This document shows, piece after piece, positions 19,092 to 27,781 of a DNA stretch of 64,000 nucleotides. The position numbers were made by a program, and so were the translations under genes. The stretch's first letter is position 1; every line of letters begins with the position of its first letter. Source of the DNA: Pseudomonas bharatica CSV86 (GTDB lineage: Bacteria; Pseudomonadota; Gammaproteobacteria; Pseudomonadales; Pseudomonadaceae); contig NZ_AMWJ02000002.1 in assembly GCF_000319305.2 (NCBI RefSeq), forward strand, positions 2,611,001 to 2,675,000, given 5' to 3'. The notes beneath the pieces were generated by a model. It was not told where the DNA came from. It saw only the letters and a list, made by a program, of their open reading frames with translations, and did no database searches.

Positions 19092-19851
19092 GCTTGCAGT
19101 TTTCTCCATGCACATGCGGGGTGACCACCGAACCATGCAGGTCGTGGCTGTGGTCATGATGATGGTGATAGATCGCCAGGCTTGGCGCGTTGTTGCCGAA
19201 CAGCTCGACGAAGGCCGGGTCGCCGCTGACCTGCTCCGGATGCCCGGAACAGCAGACGTGACGATTGAGGCAGACCACCTGGTCGGTGGTGCTCATGACC
19301 AGGTGCAGGTCGTGGGAGACCATCAGCACGCCGCAACGGTGGCGGTCGCGCAGGCGGGTGATGAGGCTGTACAGCTCGGCCTGGCCGGCAACGTCGACGC
19401 CCTGGACCGGTTCGTCCAGCACCAGCAGCTCGGGCTCGCGCAGCAAGGCGCGGGCCAGCAGCACGCGCTGCATCTCGCCGCCGGAAATGTTCTGGATCGG
19501 GCTGTCGATCACCTGTTCGGCACCGACTTCCTCCAGGGCCGCCAAGGCAGCGGCGCGGTCCACGCCCGGAACCAGGCGCAGGAAGCGCAGAACCGAGAGC
19601 GGCAGGGTCGCGTCCACCTGAAGCTTCTGCGGCATGTAGCCGATACGCAGCTTCGGCTTGCGCCAGACGCTGCCGCGATCCGGCTTGAGCAGGCCGAGGA
19701 CGGCCCGCACGAGGGTGGTCTTGCCGGCGCCGTTGGGGCCGATCAGGGTTACGATCTGCCCGGGGTCGACGGTCAGGTCGATGCTGTCGAGGATGCTCTG
19801 CCCGGCGATGGTCACTCCCACCTGTTGCAGGCGGATCAAGGCATTGCTCAT
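19084..19851 (-). CDS. znuC: zinc ABC transporter ATP-binding protein
   Basis: 255-aa ATPase with Walker A GPNGAGKTT, signature ISGGEMQRVLLARAL, Walker B LLVLDEPVQGVD and switch His in VSHDLHLVM. The C-terminal tail is rich in His (YHHHHDHSHDLHGSVV), as in several zinc-linked ABC ATPases. The start MSNALIRLQQ at 19851 overlaps the zur stop (ATGA), so translation is coupled. It powers ZnuB. Confidence 0.95.
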   Translation of the reverse strand: MSNALIRLQQVGVTIAGQSILDSIDLTVDPGQIVTLIGPNGAGKTTLVRAVLGLLKPDRGSVWRKPKLRIGYMPQKLQVDATLPLSVLRFLRLVPGVDRAAALAALEEVGAEQVIDSPIQNISGGEMQRVLLARALLREPELLVLDEPVQGVDVAGQAELYSLITRLRDRHRCGVLMVSHDLHLVMSTTDQVVCLNRHVCCSGHPEQVSGDPAFVELFGNNAPSLAIYHHHHDHSHDLHGSVVTPHVHGENCKHG

Positions 19852-20333
19852 CAGGCGCTCCGGCAACTGGCGCAGATGCCGACGACTTCCACGGTCTGCG
19901 CCTCGACGCTGAAACCGACCTCCTTGGCACTGGCGACGATGGCGTCGCTGATCGCCGCCTGCTCGAGCTCGATCGCGACATGGCACTCGCGGCAGATCAG
20001 GAATTGACCCTGGTGCGCATGTTCCGGGTGATTGCAGCCGATAAAGGCGTTGAGCGAGGCGATGCGGTGCACCAGGCTGTTTTCCAGAAGGAAGTCGAGG
20101 GCCCGATAAACGGTTGGCGGCGCAGCGCGACGGCCATCCTGTTCGCTCAGTACGCCGAGGATGTCATAGGCACCCAGCGGTTTATGGCTCTGCCAGACCA
20201 GTTCCAGCACACGCCGGCGCAACGCGGTCAGGCGCAGCCCCTGGCGGGCACACAGGGCATCGGCTTCGGCCAGGGCGGTGTGGACGCAATGGGAATGGTC
20301 GTGTGGGCGGTTGGCCAGTGGGGTAATGGGCAT
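19851..20333 (-). CDS. zur: Fur-family zinc uptake regulator
   Basis: 160-aa Fur-family repressor that binds zinc and shuts znu transcription. It has a winged helix (RRVLELVWQSHKPLGAYDIL, PPTVYRALDFLLENSLVHRI) followed by the dimer domain. Zn-binding Cys pairs are visible in CRECHVAIELE and at the C-terminus in ICASC. A His/Cys-bearing NHPEHAHQGQFLICRE segment matches the family. It is first in zur-znuCB and divergent from znuA, with a Zur-box-like sequence in the 66-bp gap. Confidence 0.95.
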   Translation of the reverse strand: MPITPLANRPHDHSHCVHTALAEADALCARQGLRLTALRRRVLELVWQSHKPLGAYDILGVLSEQDGRRAAPPTVYRALDFLLENSLVHRIASLNAFIGCNHPEHAHQGQFLICRECHVAIELEQAAISDAIVASAKEVGFSVEAQTVEVVGICASCRSA

Positions 20334-20359
20334 GGGCGGCGACGGTTCTGGTGAGAGAC

Positions 20360-20372
20360 GTTATTATGTTAC
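20360..20372. promoter_or_regulatory. Zur-box-like operator between zur and znuA
   Basis: GTTATTATGTTAC at 20360-20372 agrees at about 9 of 12 fixed positions with the gamma-proteobacterial Zur core GTTATANTATAAC, on either strand. It lies in the only gap between the divergent zur-znuCB and znuA units, where one operator could control both. Confidence 0.5.
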
Positions 20373-20399
20373 CTCTCTTTGCATCAATGAGCGCTTATC

Positions 20400-21338
20400 G
20401 TGTCCCGATTTTTTGCCCTTTTTGTCGCTTTTGCCTCAACCCTGGTCGTGCTGGCCCCGGCCCGCGCCGACGTTCGCGTTCTGACCAGCATCCAGCCACT
20501 GCAACTGATTGCCGCAGCGGTCCAGGACGGCGTCGGCAAGCCGGAAGTGCTGCTGCCGCCGGGCGCTTCGCCGCACCACTACGCGCTGCGTCCTTCGGAT
20601 GTACGGCGGGTAGCGGAGGTGGACCTGCTGTATTGGATCGGGCCGGACATGGAAAGCTTCCTGCCGCGTGTCATCACTGGGCGCAGCAAGCCTACCGTGG
20701 CGGTGCAGGATTTGCCCGGCATGAGCCTGCGCCACTTCGGCGAGGACAGCCAATCCCATGAAGAGCATGACGCGCACGGGGATTACCCGGATGAACACGA
20801 TCACGACCACCGCCCTGGCAGCCTCGATGCTCACCTGTGGTTGTCCACGGTCAACGCCCGGGTGATCGCGGCGCGCATGGCGGCGGACCTGAGTGCGGCG
20901 GATCCGGCCAATGCCGCGCGCTACCAGAGCAACCTGAAGGGCTTCGAGCAGCGCCTGGATGTGCTGGACCAGCGCTTGAAACAGCGACTGGCCGGCGTGG
21001 CGGACAAGCCTTTCTTCGTCTTCCATGAGGCGTTCGACTACTTCGAATCGGCTTACGGGCTGAAACATGCAGGCGTGTTCAGCGTGGTCCAGGAAGTGCA
21101 GCCGGGCGCCCAGCATGTGGCGGCCATGCGCAAGCGCTTGCAGGAGGCAGGCAAGACCTGTGTGTTCAGTGAGCCGCCACTGCGGCCGCGCCTGGCTGAA
21201 ACCCTGACCGCCGGTTTGCCGGTGAAACTGGCGGAACTGGATGCCCTGGGCGGGACGCTGCCAGTGGATGCCAAGGGGTACGAGGCCTTGCTGGCGAACC
21301 TGGGGAACGGGTTGGCGGGGTGTCTGGAAAGTCTGTAG
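20400..21338 (+). CDS. znuA: zinc ABC transporter periplasmic binding protein
   Basis: 312-aa cluster A-1 metal-binding protein. It begins with GTG at 20400 (SRFFALFVAFASTLVVLAPARA signal peptide). Zn ligand His residues are in SPHHYALRPSDV and DAHLWLSTVN, and in FVFHEAFDYFE. A His/Asp-rich loop lies between them (about residues 118-142, with repeated HDHDH and EEH). That loop marks ZnuA rather than manganese receptors and helps collect zinc. It is divergent from zur; a REP pair follows. Confidence 0.94.
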   Translation: MSRFFALFVAFASTLVVLAPARADVRVLTSIQPLQLIAAAVQDGVGKPEVLLPPGASPHHYALRPSDVRRVAEVDLLYWIGPDMESFLPRVITGRSKPTVAVQDLPGMSLRHFGEDSQSHEEHDAHGDYPDEHDHDHRPGSLDAHLWLSTVNARVIAARMAADLSAADPANAARYQSNLKGFEQRLDVLDQRLKQRLAGVADKPFFVFHEAFDYFESAYGLKHAGVFSVVQEVQPGAQHVAAMRKRLQEAGKTCVFSEPPLRPRLAETLTAGLPVKLAELDALGGTLPVDAKGYEALLANLGNGLAGCLESL

Positions 21339-21343
21339 TGCCT

Positions 21344-21416
21344 TCATCGCTGGCAAGCCAGCTCCCACAGGGACCGCGTGCACCGCGAAACCTGTGGGAG
21401 CTGGCTTGCCAGCGAT
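21344..21416. repeat. REP pair, inverted (locus 4)
   Basis: Reverse copy at about 21344-21370 and forward copy at about 21393-21416, with a 22-bp spacer. It lies between convergent znuA and thrB and starts only a few bases after the znuA stop. Confidence 0.92.
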
Positions 21417-21421
21417 GCTCT

Positions 21422-22372
21422 TTAAAGGGCGAAAGGCAGTGCCAGGCTCACATCCTGCCGCGCCTTCAAGCGCACCTCGAACTCCACCGGATCGTGAATC
21501 ATCACATCCATCCCCGCGAACGATTCCGCCGCGATCAGGCGCGACAGCCAGAAGCGCACGCACGCGACCCGCAGCATCACCGGCCAGAGCTCGGCTTCCG
21601 CCGCCGTGAACGGCCGCAGTGCCGCATAGGCGCCGAGGAACGCCCGCGCTCGCGGCAGATCGATCGCTCCCGCCTCGTCACAGCACCAGTCGTTCAGGCT
21701 GATCGCCAGGTCATACAGCATCGGCCCCGAGCAAGCGTTGTAGAAGTCGATCACACCGGTCAGGTGCGTGCCTTCGAACATCGCGTTGTCACGGAACAGG
21801 TCGGCATGCACGTTGGCCCGCGGTAGGGCCATGATCCGTGCGTGATTGGCGCTGATCTCCTCCAGGCTGGCTTTCAGCAGGGCTTGCTGCCCGGCATTCA
21901 GTCGCGGCATCAGTTCGTTGCCGGCCTGCAGCATCCAGTCCAGTCCCCGGTCGGTCTTGCGTTCCAGCGTGTGTTTGCGGGTCGCCAGGTGCAGGTGGCC
22001 CATGAAATCGGCGACCTGCACGCAGTGCTGGGCGTTGGGCGCCTTGATGTGCTTGCCGGCCAGGCGCGGTTGCAGCAGCGCCGGCTTGCCGGCCAGCTCG
22101 CGCAGGGCCACGCCGTCGGTGGCGGGCAAGGCATAAGGCACCGGCAGGTCGGCCTGGTGCAGCACCTCGAGCAGTTCGACGAAGAACGGCAGGTCCTGGA
22201 TCGGTCCGCGTTCCACAAGCGTCAGCACGAACTCCCCCTGTTCGAGGCTGATGAAGAAATTGCTGTTCTCGGTACCGGCGGCGATGCCCTGGAAATCCAG
22301 CAGGCGGCCCAGTCCATAGGGGGCCAGGAAGGTTTCCAGCTGTGGCCGGGTCAGGGGGGTGAAGACAGACAT
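21422..22372 (-). CDS. thrB: homoserine kinase (ThrB2, APH-fold type)
   Basis: 316-aa enzyme that phosphorylates homoserine in threonine synthesis. It belongs to the aminoglycoside-phosphotransferase-like family, not the GHMP ThrB of enterics. The catalytic loop is NVHADLFRDNAMF and the Mg-binding motif is GVIDFYNACSGP. The ATG at 22372 (MSVFTPLTRPQLE) is chosen over a TTG two codons upstream. It is transcribed in the same direction as, and just after, the DUF2782 gene. Length is normal for the family. Confidence 0.93.
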   Translation of the reverse strand: MSVFTPLTRPQLETFLAPYGLGRLLDFQGIAAGTENSNFFISLEQGEFVLTLVERGPIQDLPFFVELLEVLHQADLPVPYALPATDGVALRELAGKPALLQPRLAGKHIKAPNAQHCVQVADFMGHLHLATRKHTLERKTDRGLDWMLQAGNELMPRLNAGQQALLKASLEEISANHARIMALPRANVHADLFRDNAMFEGTHLTGVIDFYNACSGPMLYDLAISLNDWCCDEAGAIDLPRARAFLGAYAALRPFTAAEAELWPVMLRVACVRFWLSRLIAAESFAGMDVMIHDPVEFEVRLKARQDVSLALPFAL

Positions 22373-22435
22373 GGTCAAAAACTGCTCAGTCAGGCACGTC
22401 GTCGCGACGTGCCGGGTGGATGTTAAGGGTCCGCG

Positions 22436-22723
22436 TTACCACTCGAAGATTTTCCAGGAGGGAATCAGCATGTCGGGTTGGTCGGACCGGATGAAGTTGG
22501 CGTCGCTACCGTCGGCACGCACCAGGAAGTACGGCTTGCCGTTCTTCGGTGTGACCTTGATCGCGTACAGGAAGCCGTTCTGACGGTATTCCTGAATAGT
22601 TTTGTCACCTTCCGTGCGAATGGTTACTTCCGGCTCGGCCGAGGGCGCTTCGTCCGCTGCCAGGGCTGCGACCGGCGTGCCGACGAGAAGGCCGAGCAAC
22701 AACAGGCGATTGAATGTACCCAT
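22436..22723 (-). CDS. DUF2782 domain protein, exported (PA5494-like)
   Basis: 95 aa: a signal peptide (RLLLLGLLVGTPVAALAADE) and the short DUF2782 domain, with EYRQNGFLYAIKVTPKNGKP and a closing MLIPSWKIFEW. It sits 63 bp upstream of thrB on the same strand and is divergent from polA, the usual Pseudomonas arrangement. No function is established. Confidence 0.85.
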   Translation of the reverse strand: MGTFNRLLLLGLLVGTPVAALAADEAPSAEPEVTIRTEGDKTIQEYRQNGFLYAIKVTPKNGKPYFLVRADGSDANFIRSDQPDMLIPSWKIFEW

Positions 22724-22797
22724 GATAACCTTGTCCCTTTGTCGTCAATGTTCCGGACATTCTAGCGCCGGGCCCGTCGAAAAGGTTGATTCCGCTC

Positions 22798-25611
22798 ATG
22801 AGCCAAACCCCCCTCGTCCTGGTGGACGGTTCTTCGTACCTCTACCGTGCCTTCCACGCGCTGCCGCCGCTGACCACGTCCAAGGGCATGCCGTCCGGGG
22901 CGGTAAAGGGTGTGCTGAACATGCTCAGGAGCCTGCGCAAGCAATATCCGGACAGCCCGTTCGCGGTGGTCTTCGATGCCAAGGGCGGAACATTCCGCGA
23001 CGAGATGTTCGCCGACTACAAGGCCAACCGCCCGAGCATGCCCGACGACATGCGCGTGCAGATCGAACCGCTGCACGCCGCCGTACGCGCCCTGGGCTTC
23101 CCGCTCTTGTGCGTCGAGGGTGTCGAAGCCGATGACGTGATCGGTACCCTGGCCCGCAGCAGCGCCGCGGCAGCGCGCCCGGTGGTGGTGTCCACGGGCG
23201 ACAAGGACATGGCGCAACTGGTGGACGAGCACGTTACGCTGGTCAACACCATGACCGGAACCGTGCTGGATATCGAGGGCGTAAAAGGGAAATTCGGTGT
23301 CGCTCCGGAACAGATCATCGACCTGCTGGCCCTTATGGGCGATACCGCCGACAACATCCCGGGGGTCAAGGGTGTTGGCGAGAAGACAGCCGTCGGCTTG
23401 CTGGTCGGGGTCAATGGCGGCCTCAAGGAGCTCTACGACAACCTCGACCTGGTGCCGTCCCTGCCCATCCGTGGTGCCAAGACCCTGCCGGCCAAGCTGC
23501 TGGAAAGCAAGGAAATGGCCTTCCTCTCCTATCGCCTGGCGACCATCAAGTGCGACGTCGAACTGGACGTCGGCCTGGATGACCTGCACCTGGGCGAGCC
23601 GGATCGCGACAAGCTCATGGAGCTCTACACCGAGCTGGAGTTCAAGGGCTGGATCGACGAACTGGAGCGCGAGGCCCGCCGTGCCGCGCAGCCGGCCCCG
23701 GTGGCGGTGCTGGATGTCACCGTGGCGGCGGTCAGCGACGAGGCGCTGGTGGTGGCCGAGGTCGAGGTGCCGGTCGAGCCGGATTACGAGACCATCCTCG
23801 ACCAGGCGCGTTTCGATGCTTGGTTGCAGAAGCTCAAGGACGCCCCGCTGTTCGCCTTCGACACCGAAACCACCGGCATCGACGCGCAGCAGGCGCAACT
23901 GGTGGGTGTGTCCTTTGCGGTGAAAGCCCATGAGGCGGCCTATGTCCCGCTGACCCACAGTTACCCCGATGCCCCCGCGCAACTGGACCGCGACAGCGTG
24001 TTGCTGGCCCTGAAGCCGCTGCTGGAAGACCCGCAAAAGCTCAAGGTCGGCCAGCACGCCAAGTTCGACATGAACATCCTCGCCAACTGCGCGATCGGCG
24101 GCGACCCGGCCAACGGCATCAGCGTGCGCGGCATCGCCTTCGATACCATGCTCGAATCCTACGTGCTCAATTCCACGGCGATCCGCCACGATATGGACAG
24201 CCTGGCGAAGAAGTACCTCGACTACAGCACCGTCAAGTTCGAAGACATCGCCGGCAAGGGCGCCAAGCAGGTGACCTTCGACAAGGTCCACCTGGACAAG
24301 GCCGGCCCCTACGCCGCCGAAGACGCCGACGTGACCCTGCGCCTGCACCAGACGCTGTTCGCGCAGCTCCAGGCGATCCCGTCCCTGGCCAGTGTGCTGA
24401 CCGACATCGAGATGCCGCTGGTGCCGGTACTGGCGCGGATCGAGCGCCAGGGCGCGCTGGTCGATCCCGAATTGCTGAGGCTGCAGAGCCAGGAGCTGGG
24501 CGACAAGATGGTCGAGCTGGAGCGCGAGGCCATCGAGCTTGCCGGGGAGCCGTTCAACCTCGGTTCGCCACGCCAGCTGGGCGCGATCCTTTACGACAAG
24601 TTCGGCCTGCCGGTCTTGAAGAAGACCGCCAAGGGCCAGCCCTCCACTGCCGAAGAGGTGCTGGACGAACTGGCCGAGGAAGGCTATCCGCTGCCACGGG
24701 TGCTGATGCAGTACCGCTCGCTGAGCAAGCTCAAGAGCACCTACACCGACCGCCTGCCCGAGCAGATCAACCCGCGTACCCAGCGCATCCATACGTCCTA
24801 TGGCCAGGCCGTTGCGGCCACCGGACGCCTGTCGTCCAGCGATCCGAACCTGCAGAACATCCCGGCCCGCACTGCCGAGGGGCGGCGCATCCGCCAGGCG
24901 TTCATCGCGCCACCGGGCTACAAGCTGCTGGCGGCCGACTACTCGCAGATCGAGTTGCGCATCATGGCCCACCTGTCCGGCGACGAAGGCCTGATGAACG
25001 CCTTCCGCAACGGCCTCGACGTGCACACTGCGACTGCCGCCGAAGTGTTCAACGTGGCCCTGGACCAGGTGACTTCCGACCAGCGCCGCAGCGCCAAGGC
25101 GATCAACTTCGGCCTGATCTATGGCATGGGCGCGAAAAAGCTCGGCAAGGACATCGGCGTCGAGACCAAGCAGGCCAAGGCCTATATCGATGCCTACTTC
25201 GCCCGCTACCCGGGTGTGCGCCAGTACATGGAAAGCACCCGCAAGCTGGCCGCCGAGCAAGGCTTTGTGGAAACCCTGTTCGGCCGTCGCCTGTACCTGC
25301 CGGCGATCAACTCCAGCCGCCCGATGGAGCGTGCCGGAGCCGAACGTACGGCGATCAACGCGCCGATGCAGGGTACCGCGGCGGACATCATCAAGCGCGC
25401 CATGGTCGCGGTGGACAACTGGCTGGAAAGCTCCGGGCTCGATGCCCGGGTAATCCTCCAGGTGCACGACGAACTGGTGCTGGAAGTGCGCGAAGACCTG
25501 GTGGAACAGGTGCGTGAGGAAATTCGCCCGTACATGAGCAACGCTGCGCAACTGGATGTTCCGCTGGTGGTGGACGTTGGAGTGGGGGCGAACTGGGACG
25601 AAGCGCACTGA
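22798..25611 (+). CDS. polA: DNA polymerase I
   Basis: 937-aa repair and Okazaki-maturation polymerase with three domains. The 5'-3' exonuclease spans residues 1 to about 300 (VDGSSYLYRAFHALPPL, VEADDVIGTLAR). The 3'-5' proofreading exonuclease is intact, with D355 and E357 in FDTETTG. The polymerase has motif A DYSQIELR (D714, E719) and motif C VHDELVLEV (H890-D891-E892). ATG at 22798 is preferred to a TTG four codons earlier. Downstream is the ErsA small RNA, then engB in reverse, as in other pseudomonads. Confidence 0.97.
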   Translation: MSQTPLVLVDGSSYLYRAFHALPPLTTSKGMPSGAVKGVLNMLRSLRKQYPDSPFAVVFDAKGGTFRDEMFADYKANRPSMPDDMRVQIEPLHAAVRALGFPLLCVEGVEADDVIGTLARSSAAAARPVVVSTGDKDMAQLVDEHVTLVNTMTGTVLDIEGVKGKFGVAPEQIIDLLALMGDTADNIPGVKGVGEKTAVGLLVGVNGGLKELYDNLDLVPSLPIRGAKTLPAKLLESKEMAFLSYRLATIKCDVELDVGLDDLHLGEPDRDKLMELYTELEFKGWIDELEREARRAAQPAPVAVLDVTVAAVSDEALVVAEVEVPVEPDYETILDQARFDAWLQKLKDAPLFAFDTETTGIDAQQAQLVGVSFAVKAHEAAYVPLTHSYPDAPAQLDRDSVLLALKPLLEDPQKLKVGQHAKFDMNILANCAIGGDPANGISVRGIAFDTMLESYVLNSTAIRHDMDSLAKKYLDYSTVKFEDIAGKGAKQVTFDKVHLDKAGPYAAEDADVTLRLHQTLFAQLQAIPSLASVLTDIEMPLVPVLARIERQGALVDPELLRLQSQELGDKMVELEREAIELAGEPFNLGSPRQLGAILYDKFGLPVLKKTAKGQPSTAEEVLDELAEEGYPLPRVLMQYRSLSKLKSTYTDRLPEQINPRTQRIHTSYGQAVAATGRLSSSDPNLQNIPARTAEGRRIRQAFIAPPGYKLLAADYSQIELRIMAHLSGDEGLMNAFRNGLDVHTATAAEVFNVALDQVTSDQRRSAKAINFGLIYGMGAKKLGKDIGVETKQAKAYIDAYFARYPGVRQYMESTRKLAAEQGFVETLFGRRLYLPAINSSRPMERAGAERTAINAPMQGTAADIIKRAMVAVDNWLESSGLDARVILQVHDELVLEVREDLVEQVREEIRPYMSNAAQLDVPLVVDVGVGANWDEAH

Positions 25612-25714
25612 ACATCGGGGAATGTCTGCGACATAAGGTCGCGCGAAATGCCCGACCCCGGCAGTCGGGTATTAAGGGAATTCCTACTTATCGCAAATAG
25701 TTTCTACACGCCCG

Positions 25715-25742
25715 GAACTAATCCGGTGAACCGACACTCAGA
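25715..25742 (+). promoter_or_regulatory. AlgU (sigma-22)-type promoter of ErsA
   Basis: GAACTA at 25715-25720, 17-bp spacer, TCAGA at 25738-25742. This is close to the AlgU/sigma-E consensus (GAACTT-N16/17-TCtgA). Predicted start is near 25748-25750. ErsA is known to depend on AlgU in P. aeruginosa. Confidence 0.75.
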
Positions 25743-25748
25743 GGTACT

Positions 25749-25878
25749 GAATGGCTGGTGAAGCCCTTCAATGCTCCTATGTTGTGTTAAGTGTTGGCAG
25801 ATATCCGGACCCCGCCCTAGCGGTTCGGAACTTGAACCCCGAACTTCCCCTCCCCATACGAAGTCCGGGGTTTTTTTT
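25749..25878 (+). ncRNA. ersA: ErsA small regulatory RNA
   Basis: About 130 nt without a protein frame, lying between polA and the reversed engB gene. That is where ErsA sits in P. aeruginosa and where Spot 42 sits in enterics. It has an AlgU-type promoter and ends in an intrinsic terminator with eight Ts. The length matches the roughly 132 nt reported for ErsA. ErsA is an Hfq-dependent regulator of envelope, exopolysaccharide (algC) and porin mRNAs. Identification rests on position, promoter and size rather than an alignment. Confidence 0.75.
25837..25878 (+). terminator. intrinsic terminator of ErsA
   Basis: CCCCGAACTTC pairs with GAAGTCCGGGG across an 11-nt loop, followed by TTTTTTTT at 25871-25878. 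Confidence 0.9.
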
Positions 25879-25901
25879 GCCCGGATTTCGCCGGGCAGCC
25901 C

Positions 25902-26534
25902 TTATGCCTCGGGCTTGTCAGCCAGTTCCAGCCAGCGCGCGAGGACGGCGTAGGCTTCTTCCAGCCCCTGGCGTTTCGGTGCCGAGAACAGCTGGATGGT
26001 GATGCTTTCACCCCAGCCCTTGCGGATTTCCGACTGCACCTTGAGCAGCGTGTTCTTGGCTGCGCCAAAGGTCAGCTTGTCGGCCTTGGTCAACAGGATA
26101 TGCATCGGCATGCCGCTGGCCTTGGACCAGTCGAGCATCATCTTGTCGAAGTCGGTCATCGGATGGCGCACGTCCATCATCAGGATAAGGCCCTTCAACG
26201 CCTCGCGGCTGCCCAGGTAGGCCTCGAGGTGGCGCTGCCAGTGCTGCTTGAGCGGGATCGGCACCTTGGCATATCCGTAGCCTGGCAGGTCGACCAAACG
26301 CCGATCGTCATCCAGACTGAAGAAGTTCAACAACTGGGTTCGGCCCGGAGTTTTCGAGGTGCGCGCCAGGCTGGCGTGGGTCAGGGTGTTGAGCGCGCTG
26401 GACTTGCCGGCGTTGGAGCGGCCGGCGAAGGCGACTTCATAGCCTTCGTCAGGTGGACACTGGTCGACCTTGGCGGCACTGAGGGCGAATCTTGCCGTCT
26501 GGCAAAGTCCGAGGATGGGGTTTTTGACTTGCAT
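25902..26534 (-). CDS. engB: ribosome biogenesis GTP-binding protein EngB/YsxC/YihA
   Basis: 210-aa TRAFAC GTPase needed for large-subunit assembly. It has G1 GRSNAGKSSALN, G3 DLPGYGYAKVP, G4 LTKADKL and G5-like ITIQLFSAPKRQG. Start MQVKNPILGLCQ at 26534 is chosen by family length; a longer in-frame extension to 26660 runs back into the promoter region and lacks homology. It is convergent with ErsA and divergent from the cytochrome c5 gene. Confidence 0.93.
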   Translation of the reverse strand: MQVKNPILGLCQTARFALSAAKVDQCPPDEGYEVAFAGRSNAGKSSALNTLTHASLARTSKTPGRTQLLNFFSLDDDRRLVDLPGYGYAKVPIPLKQHWQRHLEAYLGSREALKGLILMMDVRHPMTDFDKMMLDWSKASGMPMHILLTKADKLTFGAAKNTLLKVQSEIRKGWGESITIQLFSAPKRQGLEEAYAVLARWLELADKPEA

Positions 26535-26584
26535 GGGATGTCCGAAGTGAGCGTTGCCCGGGGTGGGTGCGGCAGGGTGTGTCG

Positions 26585-26613
26585 TTTCCGTTTCGGCAAC
26601 GGGAGTATATAAT
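26585..26613 (+). promoter_or_regulatory. candidate promoter upstream of the cytochrome c5/c4 genes
   Basis: A perfect TATAAT lies at 26608-26613 with a weak TTTCCG 17 bp upstream. The same AT-rich patch read on the minus strand gives TATACT toward engB, so divergent promoters may overlap. The leader to the first cytochrome ATG would be about 105 nt. Confidence 0.4.
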
Positions 26614-26726
26614 GCCCTAGATTTTGTGTGCGCATTATCCCAGCGTAGGAGGATGTGCACGGGGGCTCAGACTTTAAAGGTTGCGCACTAGAACGCAATG
26701 AGCTTCCAACCCTGAAGGGTCGTTCG

Positions 26727-27029
26727 ATGACGAAATGGCTGCTTGCAATCGGTGTCTTGATACCGTTTTCCAGCGCTCAGGCTACACAGGATCCCGAGGC
26801 GTTGTACAACCGCACCTGTGCGGCCTGTCACGCCGGGCAGCTGCCACAGGCCCCGAAAGCCGGTGATCGTGCAGCCTGGGAGCCAAGGCTGGCGCAGGGT
26901 ATGGAGATATTGGTCGGGCATGTAACCCAGGGTTTCAAGGCTATGCCACCGCGTGGATTGTGCATGGACTGCAGTGCCGAGGACTACCAGGCAATCATCC
27001 AGTGGATGAGCGGTAGGCCCGATACATAA
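26727..27029 (+). CDS. small class I cytochrome c (c5 family)
   Basis: 100-aa periplasmic electron carrier with a signal peptide (TKWLLAIGVLIPFSSAQA). The heme motif is CAACH (C31-H35) and the probable axial Met is in FKAMPPRG. A second Cys pair, CMDC, matches the disulfide typical of cytochrome c5. Start at 26727 has AAGGG upstream. It is followed after 33 bp by the cytochrome c4 gene; both may feed the cytochrome oxidases. Confidence 0.9.
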   Translation: MTKWLLAIGVLIPFSSAQATQDPEALYNRTCAACHAGQLPQAPKAGDRAAWEPRLAQGMEILVGHVTQGFKAMPPRGLCMDCSAEDYQAIIQWMSGRPDT

Positions 27030-27062
27030 CTCTTTCACCCTTAGCCGTAGTTGGATTAGCTG

Positions 27063-27680
27063 ATGAACAAACTGATCGTGAGTCTGCTGTTGACCCTGGG
27101 CGTTACAGGCGGCGCCAACGCCGCTGGCACTATCGTTGGCGATGCCGCTGCCGGTCAGGCAAAAGCGGCCGTTTGTGGGGCGTGTCACAGCCCGGACGGC
27201 AATAGCGTCGCGCCGAACTTCCCGAAACTTGCAGGCCAGGGCGAGCGTTACCTGACCAAGCAGCTCCACGACATCAAGGACGGCAAGCGCACGGTCCTGG
27301 AAATGACCGGCCTGCTGACCAACCTCGGCGACCAGGACCTGGCCGACATCGCCGCCTACTTCGCCAGCCAGAAAGGCAGCGTCGGTTCCGCCGATCCGGC
27401 CCTCGTCGAACGTGGCCGCGCCCTGTTCAACGGCGGTGACCTGTCCAAGGGCCTGCCGGCCTGCACCGGTTGCCACTCGCCCAATGGCGCGGGTATCGCA
27501 ACCGCCGGCTTCCCGCACCTGGGTGGCCAGCACGCGCAGTACGTCACCAAGCAACTGACTGACTTCCGTGAGGGTGAGCGAACCAACGACGGCGACGCCA
27601 CCACCATGCGCACCATCGCTTCCAAGCTCAGCAACAAGGACATCCAGGCGCTGGCCAGCTACATCCAGGGCCTGCACTGA
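27063..27680 (+). CDS. cc4: diheme cytochrome c4
   Basis: 205-aa periplasmic diheme carrier built of two similar halves. It has a signal peptide (NKLIVSLLLTLGVTGGANA). Heme motifs are CGACH (C38-H42) and CTGCH (C134-H138), each followed by matching MTGLLTN / MRTIASKLSN Met-bearing segments. It is a known electron donor to cbb3-type oxidases in related species. It is second in the cytochrome pair and is followed by a terminator. Confidence 0.95.
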   Translation: MNKLIVSLLLTLGVTGGANAAGTIVGDAAAGQAKAAVCGACHSPDGNSVAPNFPKLAGQGERYLTKQLHDIKDGKRTVLEMTGLLTNLGDQDLADIAAYFASQKGSVGSADPALVERGRALFNGGDLSKGLPACTGCHSPNGAGIATAGFPHLGGQHAQYVTKQLTDFREGERTNDGDATTMRTIASKLSNKDIQALASYIQGLH

Positions 27681-27733
27681 TCCGTCCGGCGGCAACGTTA
27701 ACGCTGCGTTAATGGCGCGTGCCGAACATGAAA

Positions 27734-27758
27734 AGGGTGGCCTCGGCCACCCTTTTTT
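27734..27758 (+). terminator. intrinsic terminator after cytochrome c4
   Basis: AGGGTGGCC and GGCCACCCT form a hairpin with a two-base loop, followed by TTTTTT, about 50 bp after the cytochrome c4 stop. Confidence 0.9.
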
Positions 27759-27781
27759 CATTCTTCAGCCGTTACACTTAC

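Noticed and set aside
22762..25608. A 948-codon open frame antisense to polA
   Set aside because: It is a mirror of the polA codon pattern with low-complexity composition; polA itself is complete with all motifs.
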